Positions 25,125 to 34,216 are shown, counted from the stretch's first letter. The stretch: 46,432 bases of DNA from Pseudonocardia asaccharolytica DSM 44247 = NBRC 16224 (GCF_000423625.1 NZ_AUII01000033.1:1-46432); one strand, 5' to 3'. Notes: generated by a model not told the origin, from the letters alone. Translations and numbers: made by a program.

Positions 25125-26414
25125 ATGACCACGACGACCACGGTCAGGGACCGGCGCACGCGCGTCGCGATCCGGGCCGACCGCCTGTTCGACGGCGTTC
25201 GCAGCATCGCCGAGCCGCTCGTTCTCGTCGAGGACGGCCGGATCGCTGCCGTGTACGCCGGGACCCGCGCGACCGCGCCGCCGGACGCCGAGCTGGTCGG
25301 GCTGCCCGGCGCGACGCTGCTGCCGGGGCTCGTCGACACCCACGTACACCTGGTGTTCGACGCCGGACCCGACCCGGTGGCGGCACTGGCCGGGCGCGAC
25401 GACAAGGCCGCGCTGGCCGCCATGTCCGGTACCGCGGCCGCCCAGCTGCGCGCGGGCGTCACGACCGTGCGCGACCTCGGGGACCGGGACTACCTCGCCC
25501 TGCGGCTGCGCGGCACCCCGGGCCCGCTGCCGACGATCGTGGCCGCCGGCCCGCCGATCACCGCGCCGGGCGGGCACTGCCATTTCCTCGGCGGGCCCGC
25601 CAGGGGCGTCGAGGGCGTGCGCGCCGCGGTTCGCGAGCACGTCGAGCGAGGGGTCGACGTGATCAAGGTGATGGCGAGCGGCGGCGAGCTCACCCCGGGC
25701 AGCGACGTCACCGTCCCCCAGTACTCCCCCGCGGAGCTGCGCGCGCTGGTGGACGAGGCGCACCGGCACGGGCTCCCGGTCACCGCGCACGCGCACGCCA
25801 CGGCGGCGATCGGCCAGGCGGTCGACGCCGGGGTGGACGGCGTCGAGCACTGCACGTTCCGCACGGCCGACGGCGTGCACGTCCCCGACGAGCTGGTCGC
25901 GGCGATCCTGGCGCACCGGATCGCGGTCGGCAGCACCGTCGGCGTGCGGAACCCGCACGGGCGCCCGGACGACCCGCCCCGCGATCTCCAGGAGATCCTC
26001 GCGGGCCTCGGCCAGGCCCGCGGGGAAGGGCCGGGGCCGCCGCCCGAGCTGGTCCGGCACCTGCCTGCGATCCTCGCGGCGCATGCCCGGCTCTGCCGGG
26101 ACGGCGCGGTGATGGTGGCCGGGACCGACGCCGGGATCGCGCCGGTGAAGCCGCACGGGGTACTCCCGGTGGGGCTCGCGCAACTCGCCGGGCTCGGACT
26201 CGGCACCGCGGGGGCGCTGCGCGCCGGCACGTCGGTGGCCGCGCAGGTGTGCGGGCTCGGCGACCGCAAGGGCCGGGTGGCCCCGGGCTACGACGCCGAC
26301 CTGCTCGCGGTCGACGGTGATCCGGTCGCCGACATCGGCGCGCTGCTGCGGCCGCTGCGCGTCGTCGTCGCGGGCCGGACGGTGTTCGACGCCGCGCCGG
26401 AGGTGACCCGATGA
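25125..26414 (+). CDS. Metal-dependent amidohydrolase (imidazolonepropionase/prolidase-like)
   Basis: This 429-residue TIM-barrel hydrolase has metal-binding 'GLVDTHVHLVFD' (about residue 70), the Lys-containing strand 'VIKVMASGGELTPGS' (about 183), His-bearing strands 'VTAHAHATAAIG' and 'GVEHCTF', and the catalytic Asp in 'MVAGTDAGI' (about 330). It ends with the small beta-sandwich domain 'GYDADLLAVDGDPVADI'. These features place it with the imidazolonepropionase-like or Xaa-Pro dipeptidase-like amidohydrolases. The substrate cannot be told, and a cyclic amide or dipeptide is likely. It is read divergently from the LAL regulator and its stop overlaps the next small gene (ATGA). Confidence 0.88.
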   Translation: MTTTTTVRDRRTRVAIRADRLFDGVRSIAEPLVLVEDGRIAAVYAGTRATAPPDAELVGLPGATLLPGLVDTHVHLVFDAGPDPVAALAGRDDKAALAAMSGTAAAQLRAGVTTVRDLGDRDYLALRLRGTPGPLPTIVAAGPPITAPGGHCHFLGGPARGVEGVRAAVREHVERGVDVIKVMASGGELTPGSDVTVPQYSPAELRALVDEAHRHGLPVTAHAHATAAIGQAVDAGVDGVEHCTFRTADGVHVPDELVAAILAHRIAVGSTVGVRNPHGRPDDPPRDLQEILAGLGQARGEGPGPPPELVRHLPAILAAHARLCRDGAVMVAGTDAGIAPVKPHGVLPVGLAQLAGLGLGTAGALRAGTSVAAQVCGLGDRKGRVAPGYDADLLAVDGDPVADIGALLRPLRVVVAGRTVFDAAPEVTR

Positions 26415-26755
26415 GCCTGCGGACCTGCCTGCGGTCGCTGGGCCGCGGGATCCTCCAGGGGCTGGGATCGGATAACGGCTGGTGCTGGGCCGCCTGCACG
26501 CTGGGCACGTTCCCGGTCGGGATGGCGCTCGCCGCTCACCGCGGCTACCGGCACACCGACCGGATCGGCCGACCGGGCCTGGACGAGCGGGGGGTACGCC
26601 CGGTTCCCCAGCGAACCCGGCGCCTTGCGCCGCGGCCCGGACCGCTCGTCGATCCAGTCCGCACAGTCCACGCCGGCGCGGCTGCCGGGCCCACGCCGCA
26701 ACGTTGTCCTGCGGTCATTGTTGCGGGTGGAGAGCCCGGCGCAGCTCGCGTTTGA
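26411..26755 (+). CDS. Small hypothetical protein coupled to the amidohydrolase gene (doubtful)
   Basis: This reading frame of 114 codons has an ATG overlapping the amidohydrolase stop (ATGA). The first 45 residues ('LGSDNGWCWAACTLGTFPVG' inside) contain a plausible hydrophobic helix. The rest is Pro/Arg-rich and looks like chance coding in GC-rich DNA, and its end overlaps the convergent acyl-CoA ligase by 41 bases. A shorter real product or a frameshift near 26590 is possible. It belongs to no family I recognise. Confidence 0.3.
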   Translation: MSLRTCLRSLGRGILQGLGSDNGWCWAACTLGTFPVGMALAAHRGYRHTDRIGRPGLDERGVRPVPQRTRRLAPRPGPLVDPVRTVHAGAAAGPTPQRCPAVIVAGGEPGAARV

Positions 26756-28256
26756 GGACCTTGCCGTAGGCGTTGCGGGGCAGCTCCTCGACCCAGTGGA
26801 CGTGCTTGGGCACACGGTAGCCGGCCAGGCGCTCTCGGCAGGCGGCGCGGACCGCCTCGCCGTCGCGGCCGCCGTCGCCGGCCACCAGCACCGCAGTGAC
26901 CGCCTCCCCCCACACCCGGTCCGGGGTACCGATCACCGCGGCGTCGCGGACCCCTGGCAGGGTCAGCAGCACCTCCTCGACCTCCCGGGCGTACACGTTG
27001 GCACCACCCGTGATGATCATGTCCTTGAGCCGGTCGACGACGAACAGGTAGCCCTCGGCGTCGAGATAACCCACGTCGCCGGTGTGCAACCAGCCTCCGA
27101 CCAGCGTGTCGGCGGTGGCCTCGGGTCGGCCCCAGTAGCCGGCCATGGTCTGCGGGGCGCGGGCGAGGACCTCCCCCGACACGCCGGCGGGCACCGGGGC
27201 ACCGGCGGCGTCGACGATGGCCAGCTCCACCCCGGCCAGCACCCGGCCCGCCGAGCGGGTCCCCGACCAGCCGGGCTCGCGCACGGCCCGGGCGTGGTCG
27301 GCGGCCGCGAGCGCGGTGAGGAACATCGGCGCCTCCATCTGCCCGAACGACTGCACCAGACGTCCGGCGAAGGCGGTCGTGGCCGCGCGCAGGGTGTCGG
27401 GCTGGATCGGCGAGCCTGCGTAGTACAGCCAGCGGAAGCCGTCGGGCACCGCCCAGCCGTCGGGCAGCGCGTCCAGCAGCATCCGGATCATGGACGGGAC
27501 GAGGAAGATCCCGGTGACCCGGGCGGTGTGCAGCAGGGCCGCGGTGCGGGCGGCGTCGTAGGAGCGGCACAGCAGGTTGTTCCCGCCGGCCGCGAGGGTG
27601 GGCAGCAGCAGGAAGCCGGCGCCGTGGGTCAGCGGCGCGACGTGCAGGACGACGTCGTCGCCGCGGAACCCGAGTACCTCCTGGGCCATGTCGGCCACCG
27701 TGTGCCAGGACCGGTGGGTGAGCATGACCGCCTTGGGTGCGCCGGTGGTGCCGCTGGTGTACATCAGCGACAGCAGGTCGTCGGCGGCGCGGTCGACGGG
27801 CTCGGCGAGCGGCCGGCCCGCCCGGTCCGGCCGCTCGCGGTCGGCCAGGGCGATCCGCAGGTCACCTCCGGAGGGAACCCGGTCCAGCAGCGCGGACTCG
27901 GTGACCAGCAGCGCGGCGCCCGAGTCGGAGAGCATGTGCCGGAAGTCCGGTTCCCGCAGCCGGACGTTGAGCGGCACCGCGACGGCGCCGGCCGCGGCGA
28001 CCGCCAGGAACGTCTCGACGAACTCGGTCGAGTTGTGCAGCAGCAGCGCGACCCGGTCGCCGGGGGCGATACCGGCCGCGGTCAGCCCACCGGCGAGGTC
28101 CGCGACCCGGCCGGTCAGCTGCGCGTAGGTGAGGGTCCGAGGCCCGCCGGGGGCGTCCAGGTCGGTCACGCAGGGCCGCTGCGGGTGGGTCCGCGCCCCG
28201 CGCCACAGCAGCTCCGCCACGTTCCCCGGCCGCGCGCCGGATCGTCGACCGTCCAT
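26715..28256 (-). CDS. AMP-forming acyl-CoA synthetase
   Basis: This 513-residue ligase activates a carboxylic acid to its CoA thioester via an acyl-AMP. Its P-loop is 'LMYTSGTTGAPKAVMLTH' (about residue 175). Later come the 'YYAGSPI' and 'QSFGQME' acyl-pocket segments, the hinge Asp region 'GYLFVVDRLKDMIITGGANV' and the catalytic C-terminal Lys in 'RNAYGKVLKRE'. ATG 28256 overlaps the thiolase stop by one base (TGATG). An earlier in-frame ATG at 28289 lies inside the thiolase gene and is less likely. Pairing with a thiolase suggests breakdown of a fatty, steroid-side-chain or aromatic acid. Confidence 0.92.
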   Translation of the reverse strand: MDGRRSGARPGNVAELLWRGARTHPQRPCVTDLDAPGGPRTLTYAQLTGRVADLAGGLTAAGIAPGDRVALLLHNSTEFVETFLAVAAAGAVAVPLNVRLREPDFRHMLSDSGAALLVTESALLDRVPSGGDLRIALADRERPDRAGRPLAEPVDRAADDLLSLMYTSGTTGAPKAVMLTHRSWHTVADMAQEVLGFRGDDVVLHVAPLTHGAGFLLLPTLAAGGNNLLCRSYDAARTAALLHTARVTGIFLVPSMIRMLLDALPDGWAVPDGFRWLYYAGSPIQPDTLRAATTAFAGRLVQSFGQMEAPMFLTALAAADHARAVREPGWSGTRSAGRVLAGVELAIVDAAGAPVPAGVSGEVLARAPQTMAGYWGRPEATADTLVGGWLHTGDVGYLDAEGYLFVVDRLKDMIITGGANVYAREVEEVLLTLPGVRDAAVIGTPDRVWGEAVTAVLVAGDGGRDGEAVRAACRERLAGYRVPKHVHWVEELPRNAYGKVLKRELRRALHPQQ

Positions 28257-29533
28257 CAGCCCGTCCGTTCCAGGATGGTCACCGCGCACGTCGCCTCCTC
28301 CAACCCGAGGACCCCGCCGCCGTTCTCGGCCAACCCGATCCGGGCGTCGGGCACCTGCCGCGCGCCGGCCTCGCCGCGGAGCTGGACGGTCAGCTCGTAA
28401 GCCATCGACAGCCCGGTGGCCCCGATCGGGTGCCCCTTGGAGACCAGCCCGCCGGAGGTGTTGACCGGCAGGCTGCCGCCCGGCCCGGTCGCCCCATCGG
28501 CGACGAACGCCCCGCCGTGGCCGGGCGGGCAGAAGCCCAGCATCTCCACCTGCAGGATCTCGCCGAACGAGGTGGCGTCGTGCACCTCGGCGACGTCCAC
28601 ATCGGATGGCGTGAGGCCGGCCCTGTGGTAGGCCCGGCGGGCGGCCTCGTGGGACAGCGTCGGCACGTCGGGGGTGCGCTGGTAGGTGCCGCCGGCGGCG
28701 GCGGTGGCCCGCACCCGCACGGCCCGCTCACGCACGGCGGCCGGCTGGGCGGCCAGCCAGTCCCCGGAGCAGACCAGCGCCGCCGCGGCGCCGTCGCCGA
28801 CCGGGGAGCACATCGACCGGGTCAGCGGGTAGGCGACCTCGCGGTCGGCCAGCACATCCTCCAGAGTGGTGGTGAACCGGTACTGCGCCAGCGGGTTCAG
28901 CGCACCGTAGTTGTGGTTCTTCGCGCTGCTCGCGGCGAGCTGCTCGCGGGTGGTGCCGTAGCGCTTCATGTGCAGCAGCGCCTGGGTGGCATAGGTGTCC
29001 ATGAACAGGCTGCGGTCGGCGCCGAGCGCGAAGGTCTCGCCCATCGTCTCGGCGGCCTCCTGGTAGGTGCACACAAGACGGTCCCGGGTCAGGTTGTCGG
29101 TGCAGCCCTCGATCAGCCGCAGCGCCGTGGGCCCGGCCGCGTCGGTGGGCTCGGGCAGCACCAGCTTCTCGATGCCCAGCGCGACCGCCAGCTCCGCCTC
29201 GCCGCTGCGGACGTCGCGCACCGCCCCGTGCAGGGCGAGCGAGCCGGTGGCGCAGGCCCCCTCGACGTTGGTCACCGGCAGCCGCGCCGGCAGCCGTCCC
29301 TCGTCGACGAGCTCGACCAGCGCCATCTGCCCCCGCAGATTCTCCTGGCCCCAGGCGCCCATGAAGCAGTTGCCGAACCACAGCGAGTCCAGTTCGGTGG
29401 CCATCGCGCCCCCGGCGGGCCCGGCGTCGGCCACCAGCAGATCCAGCGTTTGCCGGGCGAGCTCCCGGAAGCCGACCTCGCGGTGTTTGCCGAACGAGGT
29501 GCAGGCGACGGCGACGACATAGGCCTCGCGCAT
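28256..29533 (-). CDS. Thiolase of the SCP-x-like family
   Basis: This 425-residue thiolase has its nucleophile Cys in 'NVEGACATGSLAL' (about residue 92). Later come 'VAEVHDATSFGEILQVE' and the His of 'VSKGHPIGATG' (about residue 382). In the position of the second catalytic Cys (CxGGG of classical thiolases) the sequence reads 'LAENGGGVLG', with Asn-Gly-Gly-Gly. This is typical of the SCP-2/SCP-x-like thiolases that act on branched or steroid-derived acyl-CoA. ATG 29533 follows GGAGGG. It is the first gene of a two-gene operon with the acyl-CoA synthetase and is divergent from the PucR regulator. Confidence 0.88.
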   Translation of the reverse strand: MREAYVVAVACTSFGKHREVGFRELARQTLDLLVADAGPAGGAMATELDSLWFGNCFMGAWGQENLRGQMALVELVDEGRLPARLPVTNVEGACATGSLALHGAVRDVRSGEAELAVALGIEKLVLPEPTDAAGPTALRLIEGCTDNLTRDRLVCTYQEAAETMGETFALGADRSLFMDTYATQALLHMKRYGTTREQLAASSAKNHNYGALNPLAQYRFTTTLEDVLADREVAYPLTRSMCSPVGDGAAAALVCSGDWLAAQPAAVRERAVRVRATAAAGGTYQRTPDVPTLSHEAARRAYHRAGLTPSDVDVAEVHDATSFGEILQVEMLGFCPPGHGGAFVADGATGPGGSLPVNTSGGLVSKGHPIGATGLSMAYELTVQLRGEAGARQVPDARIGLAENGGGVLGLEEATCAVTILERTG

Positions 29534-29675
29534 GGTCAAGATCCCTCCTCGGCCGGCCTGGGCGGCGGGCTGTGGATGTAGAGGTCGGGTTCGGGCAGGA
29601 AGATCGCCCTGACACGAGGCTATGGCGGCGATCGGTCCAGTCACAATGGATCCGGACATGAGTCCGCCCCACACA

Positions 29676-29695
29676 TTTCGTAGCCAGATACGAAA
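29676..29695. promoter_or_regulatory. 20-base operator-like inverted repeat before pucR-type gene
   Basis: TTTCGTA-GCCAGA-TACGAAA is a perfect 7-base inverted repeat with a 6-base spacer, ending 10 bases before the regulator's ATG. A second symmetric element, CGGAC-ATGA-GTCCG, lies at 29653-29666. The 172-base region is shared with the divergent thiolase operon, so either site could control both directions. Autoregulation by the PucR protein is the simplest guess. Confidence 0.5.
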
Positions 29696-29705
29696 GGGAA
29701 GAGCT

Positions 29706-30869
29706 ATGCGCGACGGCCGGCAGGACGGGCTGGCCCGCGTGGCGCAGCGGCTGGAGGAGCAGTCCGGGCCGCTGGTGGACCAGCAGCTGGCCGCGCTGAG
29801 CCGGTTTCCGTCCTACCGCCGGGTACCGGCGGAGGATCTGCGTCGCTCGTGCGAGCGCAACGTGCTGCGCGTCGTGACCAGCCTGCGCGGCGACCCGCGG
29901 CTTCCCCCCGAGATCGAGGAGGACGAGCACGACAGCGGCCGTCGCCGCGCACTGCAGGGCGTCCCCTCCGACGATGTCGTCGCGGCCTACCGGGCGGTGC
30001 TGGGGGTGCTGCGCGACGCGTTCCTCGACGCGGCGGCGTCGCTGTCGATCCCGCTCGACGCCGTACTGGCGGGCACCCGTCGGCTGTGGGAGCTGACCGA
30101 CCGGTTCAGCACCGAGCTCGTCTCGGCCCGCCACCAGCTCGACCTCGACCTGGTGCGGCGGGAGGAACGCGAGCGGCTCACCTTCCTGCACAACGCGCTG
30201 ACCGGCACCCTCCGGCCCGCCGAGCTCCTCGAGGGCGGCGCCGCCTACGGCCTGCGCCCCGACCGGGAGTACTGGGTGCTGCGCGCCCGCGCGATGACCC
30301 GGAGCCGCGGTGCCGCGGAGCTGATCTCACCGCTCGAACGTGCGACCGCCACACCGCACCACCCACCGCTGCTGGGTCTGATCGGCGAGGACGTCGCCGG
30401 GATCACCGCGCGCCCCCCGGACCACGGCCCGGACGGCGCCCTGGTCGCCGTCGAAGGTCCGGTCCCGGCGACCGGCCTGCACGCGGCCTTCGTCGAGGCC
30501 ACCCGCCAGCTCGAGATCGCGGCCCGCTTCGACCTGCGCGGCGTCGTGGACGCCGCCCGGCTCTCGCTGCGCGCCGCCGTCGCCGACCAGGCACGGCTCG
30601 GCGAGATGCTGTTCCGCCGGTACGTGGCCGGCGTGCTCGCCGACACCGCCATCGCGGCGACCATCCTGGACTCCGTGCGGGCCTACCTGGACCACCGCCG
30701 CTCCATCCCGACCACCGCCCGCGCGCTCAATGTGCACGTCAACACGCTGCGCTACCGGCTGCAGCGCTTCGCGACCATCACCGGCGCCGACCTGCAGGAC
30801 ACCGTCACCGCGATGGAGGTCTGGTGGGCCCTGCAGTACGCCCGCATCCGCCGACGACCCGAACCCTGA
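29706..30869 (+). CDS. PucR-family transcriptional regulator
   Basis: This 387-residue regulator has a conserved N-terminal helical region with 'HDSGRRRALQGVPSDDVVAA' and a GGDEF-like middle. It ends in the PucR C-terminal helix-turn-helix: 'ARALNVHVNTLRYRLQRFAT' (about residues 345-364). PucR proteins usually activate purine, amine or aromatic catabolism. ATG 29706 follows GGGAAGAG, and the in-frame starts at 29622-29658 lack one. It is divergent from the thiolase operon and sits 137 bases before the flavin monooxygenase operon on its own strand, so either could be its target. A spaced repeat TTTCGGC/GCCGAAA at 30936-30965 in the latter promoter region might be related to its site. Confidence 0.9.
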   Translation: MRDGRQDGLARVAQRLEEQSGPLVDQQLAALSRFPSYRRVPAEDLRRSCERNVLRVVTSLRGDPRLPPEIEEDEHDSGRRRALQGVPSDDVVAAYRAVLGVLRDAFLDAAASLSIPLDAVLAGTRRLWELTDRFSTELVSARHQLDLDLVRREERERLTFLHNALTGTLRPAELLEGGAAYGLRPDREYWVLRARAMTRSRGAAELISPLERATATPHHPPLLGLIGEDVAGITARPPDHGPDGALVAVEGPVPATGLHAAFVEATRQLEIAARFDLRGVVDAARLSLRAAVADQARLGEMLFRRYVAGVLADTAIAATILDSVRAYLDHRRSIPTTARALNVHVNTLRYRLQRFATITGADLQDTVTAMEVWWALQYARIRRRPEP

Positions 30870-31006
30870 TCCGGCCGGACCGGGTTCGTTTGATGGCCTG
30901 TCCGCCTGCGTTCCGCGCATAGTCCTGGTTCCGGATTTCGGCCTATCTTGCCCAAGCCGCCGAAAGCCGTGAATGCGGCGTTGCCGCCACTCAGCGAGGA
31001 GTTGAT

Positions 31007-32152
31007 ATGACGACCACCGTCGGTGCACCCGTTCTCAGTTACGAGGAACTGGTCGAAGCTCGTCGCGCGAGCGGGGTCCCGATGTTCAACGAGAACAAGA
31101 TGAAGCTCGGGATCTTCGGCGCGAACTGCAGCCACGGACTCATGGCCACCCACGCCGAGAGTTCCTACGAGCTCACCTGGGAGCACACGCAGAAGATCGC
31201 CCAGATCGCCGACAGGCTCGGCTTCGAGGCCATGCTGCCGGTGGCCAGGTACCGCGGAATGGGTGGCGAGACCAACTTCAACGGGTCGAACTTCGAGACG
31301 CACACCTGGGCGGCCGGGCTGGCCCAGGCGACCGAGAACATCATGGTCTTCTCGACCACCCACGTGCCGACCAAGCACCCCATTGTCGCGGCCAAGGAGT
31401 CCGTCACCGTCGACCACATCTCGGGCGGTCGGTTCGGCCTCAACATGACCATGGGCTGGTACAAGGCCGAGATGGAGATGTTCGGCGGCACCCAGCGGGA
31501 ACACGATGCGCGCTACCGGTTCGGATCCGAGTGGATCAGCATCGTGAAGCGGATGTGGACCGAGGAGGGGAGTGTGGACTTCAACGGCGAGTTCTTCGAG
31601 ATCAAGGACGCCCAGTCGGACCCCAAGCCGATCCAGAAGCCGTATCCGGTGCTGGTGAACGCCGGGAACTCGCCGGCCGGGCTGGATTTCTGCGCGCGCG
31701 AATGCGACTTCAACTTCATCGCCTTCGCCGATCCACAGGAGGCCCGCAGCACCGCGGCCCGGGTTCGTTCCATCGCCCGGAACCTCGGTCGTGACCTCGG
31801 GATCCTGGGCTACGGCAACATCGTCTCCCGGGACACCGAGCAGGAGACCAAGGCCCTCCTCGACGGCATTCTCGAGAAGGGCGACTGGGAGGTGGCCCGC
31901 ATGGTCTCCGGTGGCCTCGGGACCGAGAGCGGCTCCTTTGAAAAGATCAAGGCTCTCCAGGAGCGGTTCATCCTCGGCTACGGCGGATATCCTCTGATCG
32001 GCACCCCGGAACAGGTCGTCGAGCAGATGGTCGAACTCTCCGACGCCGGCGTCGACGGCATGATGGTCGGCTTCCTCGACTACGCCGAGGAACTCCCCTA
32101 CTTCGGCGAGCGGATCCTGCCCCTGATGCGCGAGGCCGGGCTGCGGGAGTGA
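31007..32152 (+). CDS. LLM-class flavin-dependent monooxygenase
   Basis: This 381-residue luciferase-like TIM-barrel enzyme uses reduced FMN and O2 to oxidise a small organic substrate. Family segments are 'IAQIADRLGFEAMLPVAR', 'FSTTHVPTKHPIVAAKE', 'DHISGGRFGLNMTMGWYKAE', the substrate/FMN loop 'REHDARYRFGSEWI' and 'LVNAGNSPAGLDFCAR'. The C-terminal 'GTPEQVVEQMVEL' motif is also typical of the SsuD/RutA side of the family. ATG 31007 has GAGGAG before it. An FMN reductase and an aldehyde dehydrogenase follow directly, so the product is probably an aldehyde. The substrate (for example a sulfonate, amine or cyclic amide) is not given by the sequence. Confidence 0.9.
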   Translation: MTTTVGAPVLSYEELVEARRASGVPMFNENKMKLGIFGANCSHGLMATHAESSYELTWEHTQKIAQIADRLGFEAMLPVARYRGMGGETNFNGSNFETHTWAAGLAQATENIMVFSTTHVPTKHPIVAAKESVTVDHISGGRFGLNMTMGWYKAEMEMFGGTQREHDARYRFGSEWISIVKRMWTEEGSVDFNGEFFEIKDAQSDPKPIQKPYPVLVNAGNSPAGLDFCARECDFNFIAFADPQEARSTAARVRSIARNLGRDLGILGYGNIVSRDTEQETKALLDGILEKGDWEVARMVSGGLGTESGSFEKIKALQERFILGYGGYPLIGTPEQVVEQMVELSDAGVDGMMVGFLDYAEELPYFGERILPLMREAGLRE

Positions 32153-32183
32153 GGACGACGGATCCGGCCGAGGAGAGGCAGGC

Positions 32184-32744
32184 ATGAGGCTCGCCACGGT
32201 CTACGGAAGTCCGACGCCGCCCGGGAAGCTCGCCCGCGCGCTCGGGCTCCTCGAACAGGGCGTTCGCGACCGCCACCCCGGCTGGGAGGTGGAACGGATC
32301 GCGCCCCGGGACTCGATCGCTCCGGTCGTCGCCACCTGGGGCGACGACGCGGTGGAGCGGATCGGCGGGGCGGACGCGGTCGTGCTCGCCTCGCCCGTGT
32401 TCCGCGGCTCGATCACCGGCACGCTCAAGATCTTGATCGACATGCTGCCGAACGAGGCGCTGCGGTCGAAGCCGGTGGGCATCCTCACGGTCGCGGCGGC
32501 CCCGCATCACTTCCTGTCCGCCGAGCGGCACCTGCGCGACATCCTGAGCTGGTTCGGCGCCCTGCCCACACCCAACAGCGCCTTCTTCGTCGATCGTGTG
32601 TTCGGCGACGCCGAGGTCGACGCGGAGGCCGTCACCGATCTCCGAGAGTTCGCCGACCAGCTGGTCGTCCTCGCCGAACGTCTGGACGGCCGGCACTTCG
32701 GGCCGGACCCGTTGACGGTCCGTTTCACAAGGAAGAGAACATGA
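32184..32744 (+). CDS. NAD(P)H-dependent FMN reductase, partner of the monooxygenase
   Basis: This 186-residue flavodoxin-fold reductase supplies reduced flavin to the preceding monooxygenase. The phosphate-binding start 'LATVYGSPTPPGKLARAL' and the 'VLASPVFRGSITGTLKILID' stretch (residues about 67-86) are hallmarks of NADPH-dependent FMN reductases. GAGGAGAGG precedes ATG 32184. It lies 31 bases after the monooxygenase and overlaps the aldehyde dehydrogenase start by 4 bases (ATGA). Confidence 0.9.
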   Translation: MRLATVYGSPTPPGKLARALGLLEQGVRDRHPGWEVERIAPRDSIAPVVATWGDDAVERIGGADAVVLASPVFRGSITGTLKILIDMLPNEALRSKPVGILTVAAAPHHFLSAERHLRDILSWFGALPTPNSAFFVDRVFGDAEVDAEAVTDLREFADQLVVLAERLDGRHFGPDPLTVRFTRKRT

Positions 32745-34216
32745 CCAGTAGCGTCACGGACAGCCGCCCGCCCCGCCGGGACACCGCCCCCGCCCGGCAC
32801 TACATCGGCGGGCAGTGGGTCACCTCAACCGCCACCGGGGTGTCGCGCTCACCCGCGACCGGGGAGGCGCTCGGCACCTACTACGAGGCGGACGAGGCGC
32901 AGGTGCGGGAGGCCATTCGCGTCGCGAAGCAGACCTTCGCGACGCACGAGTGGCGCTCGAACCGCCAGCTGCGGGCCCAGGTCCTGAACGAGATGGCCGA
33001 TCGGATCGAGGCCGCGACCGACGAGCTGGCCCTGCTGCTCGCCCGCGAGAACGGCAAGATCCTGCCCGAGGCCCATTTCGAACTCAGCCTCACGCCCTCG
33101 AAGCTGCGCTACTACGCGGCCCAAGCGCTCACCGACTCCGGTCGCGGGGACCGGGTGCGCCCCGGCGTCTACTCCATCCTGCTGTCCGAACCGGTCGGAG
33201 TCGCCGGCGTCATCGTCCCGTGGAACTCGCCGGTCGTGCTCGCCGTCCGGTCCTTCGCCCCGGCGCTGGCCGCGGGATGCACGGTCGTGATGAAGATGGC
33301 GGCGCAGACCGCGCTGGTCAACACCCGCCTCACCGAACTGCTCGCCGAATGCCCCTCCCTCCCGGCCGGTGTGCTGAACGTCTTCACCGAGTCCGGCAGC
33401 ACCGGCGCCGAGCTGCTGGTCAGCTCGCCCGACGTGGCCGCGCTGAGCTACACCGGAAGCACCAGGGTCGGGCGCCAGATCATGGCCAACGCCGGCGCGA
33501 CCCTCAAGCGGCTCTCGCTGGAGCTCGGCGGCAAGACTCCCATGATCGTGTTCGGGGACGCGGACCTCGCCGCGGCCGTGGGCACGATCGTCGCCGGCAT
33601 CACGACGTTCACCGGGCAGTTCTGCATGACCGGCAGCCGGGTCCTGGTGCATTCGTCGGTGGCCGACGAGGTGCGCACGCGGCTCACCGAGGCGCTCACC
33701 CAGGTAAAGGTGGGTCCCGGTGACGCCGAGGGCTCCCAGATGGGGCCGCTGATCGACATCGCCGGCCGGGACCGGCTGGAGGCGCTGATCGAGAAGCACC
33801 TCGGGGACGCCGAGGTCATCGTGCGCGGCGGACGTCCCGACGACGAGAGCCTCGCCCGGGGCGCCTACTACCGCCCCGCGCTGCTCGGCGTACGGGGCAC
33901 CGATTCCCCGCTCGTCCAGAACGAGCTGTTCGGACCGGTCGCCACCTTCGAGGTGTTCGACACCGAGGAGGAGGCCGTGCGGATGGCGAACGCCACCCAG
34001 TACGGGCTGGCAGCCTCGGTGTGGACGCGGGACGGCGCGCGGGGGCTGCGCATGGCCGACGCGCTGGATGCCGGAACGGTGTGGACCAACGGCTGGGCCG
34101 TGGTGCTGGACCAGTTCGAGGAGGGCGGCTACAAGCAGAGTGGTCTCGGCCGCCTCAACGGCCACCGGGCGCTGGAGGAGTTCCAGGAGTACAAGCACGT
34201 CGTCCAGATCGTCTGA
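32741..34216 (+). CDS. NAD(P)-dependent aldehyde dehydrogenase
   Basis: This 491-residue enzyme oxidises an aldehyde to an acid. Its catalytic residues are Glu in 'LSLELGGKTPMIV' and Cys in 'TTFTGQFCMTGSR' (about residue 297). The cofactor-binding pair 'VIVPWNSPV' / 'ALSYTGSTRVGRQI' and the C-terminal 'QNELFGPVATFEVF' and 'GGYKQSGLGR' are intact. It is the last gene of the three-gene operon and is translationally coupled to the FMN reductase. It probably removes the aldehyde released by the monooxygenase. It is convergent with the AraC-type gene (24 bases between stops). Confidence 0.93.
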   Translation: MTSSVTDSRPPRRDTAPARHYIGGQWVTSTATGVSRSPATGEALGTYYEADEAQVREAIRVAKQTFATHEWRSNRQLRAQVLNEMADRIEAATDELALLLARENGKILPEAHFELSLTPSKLRYYAAQALTDSGRGDRVRPGVYSILLSEPVGVAGVIVPWNSPVVLAVRSFAPALAAGCTVVMKMAAQTALVNTRLTELLAECPSLPAGVLNVFTESGSTGAELLVSSPDVAALSYTGSTRVGRQIMANAGATLKRLSLELGGKTPMIVFGDADLAAAVGTIVAGITTFTGQFCMTGSRVLVHSSVADEVRTRLTEALTQVKVGPGDAEGSQMGPLIDIAGRDRLEALIEKHLGDAEVIVRGGRPDDESLARGAYYRPALLGVRGTDSPLVQNELFGPVATFEVFDTEEEAVRMANATQYGLAASVWTRDGARGLRMADALDAGTVWTNGWAVVLDQFEEGGYKQSGLGRLNGHRALEEFQEYKHVVQIV

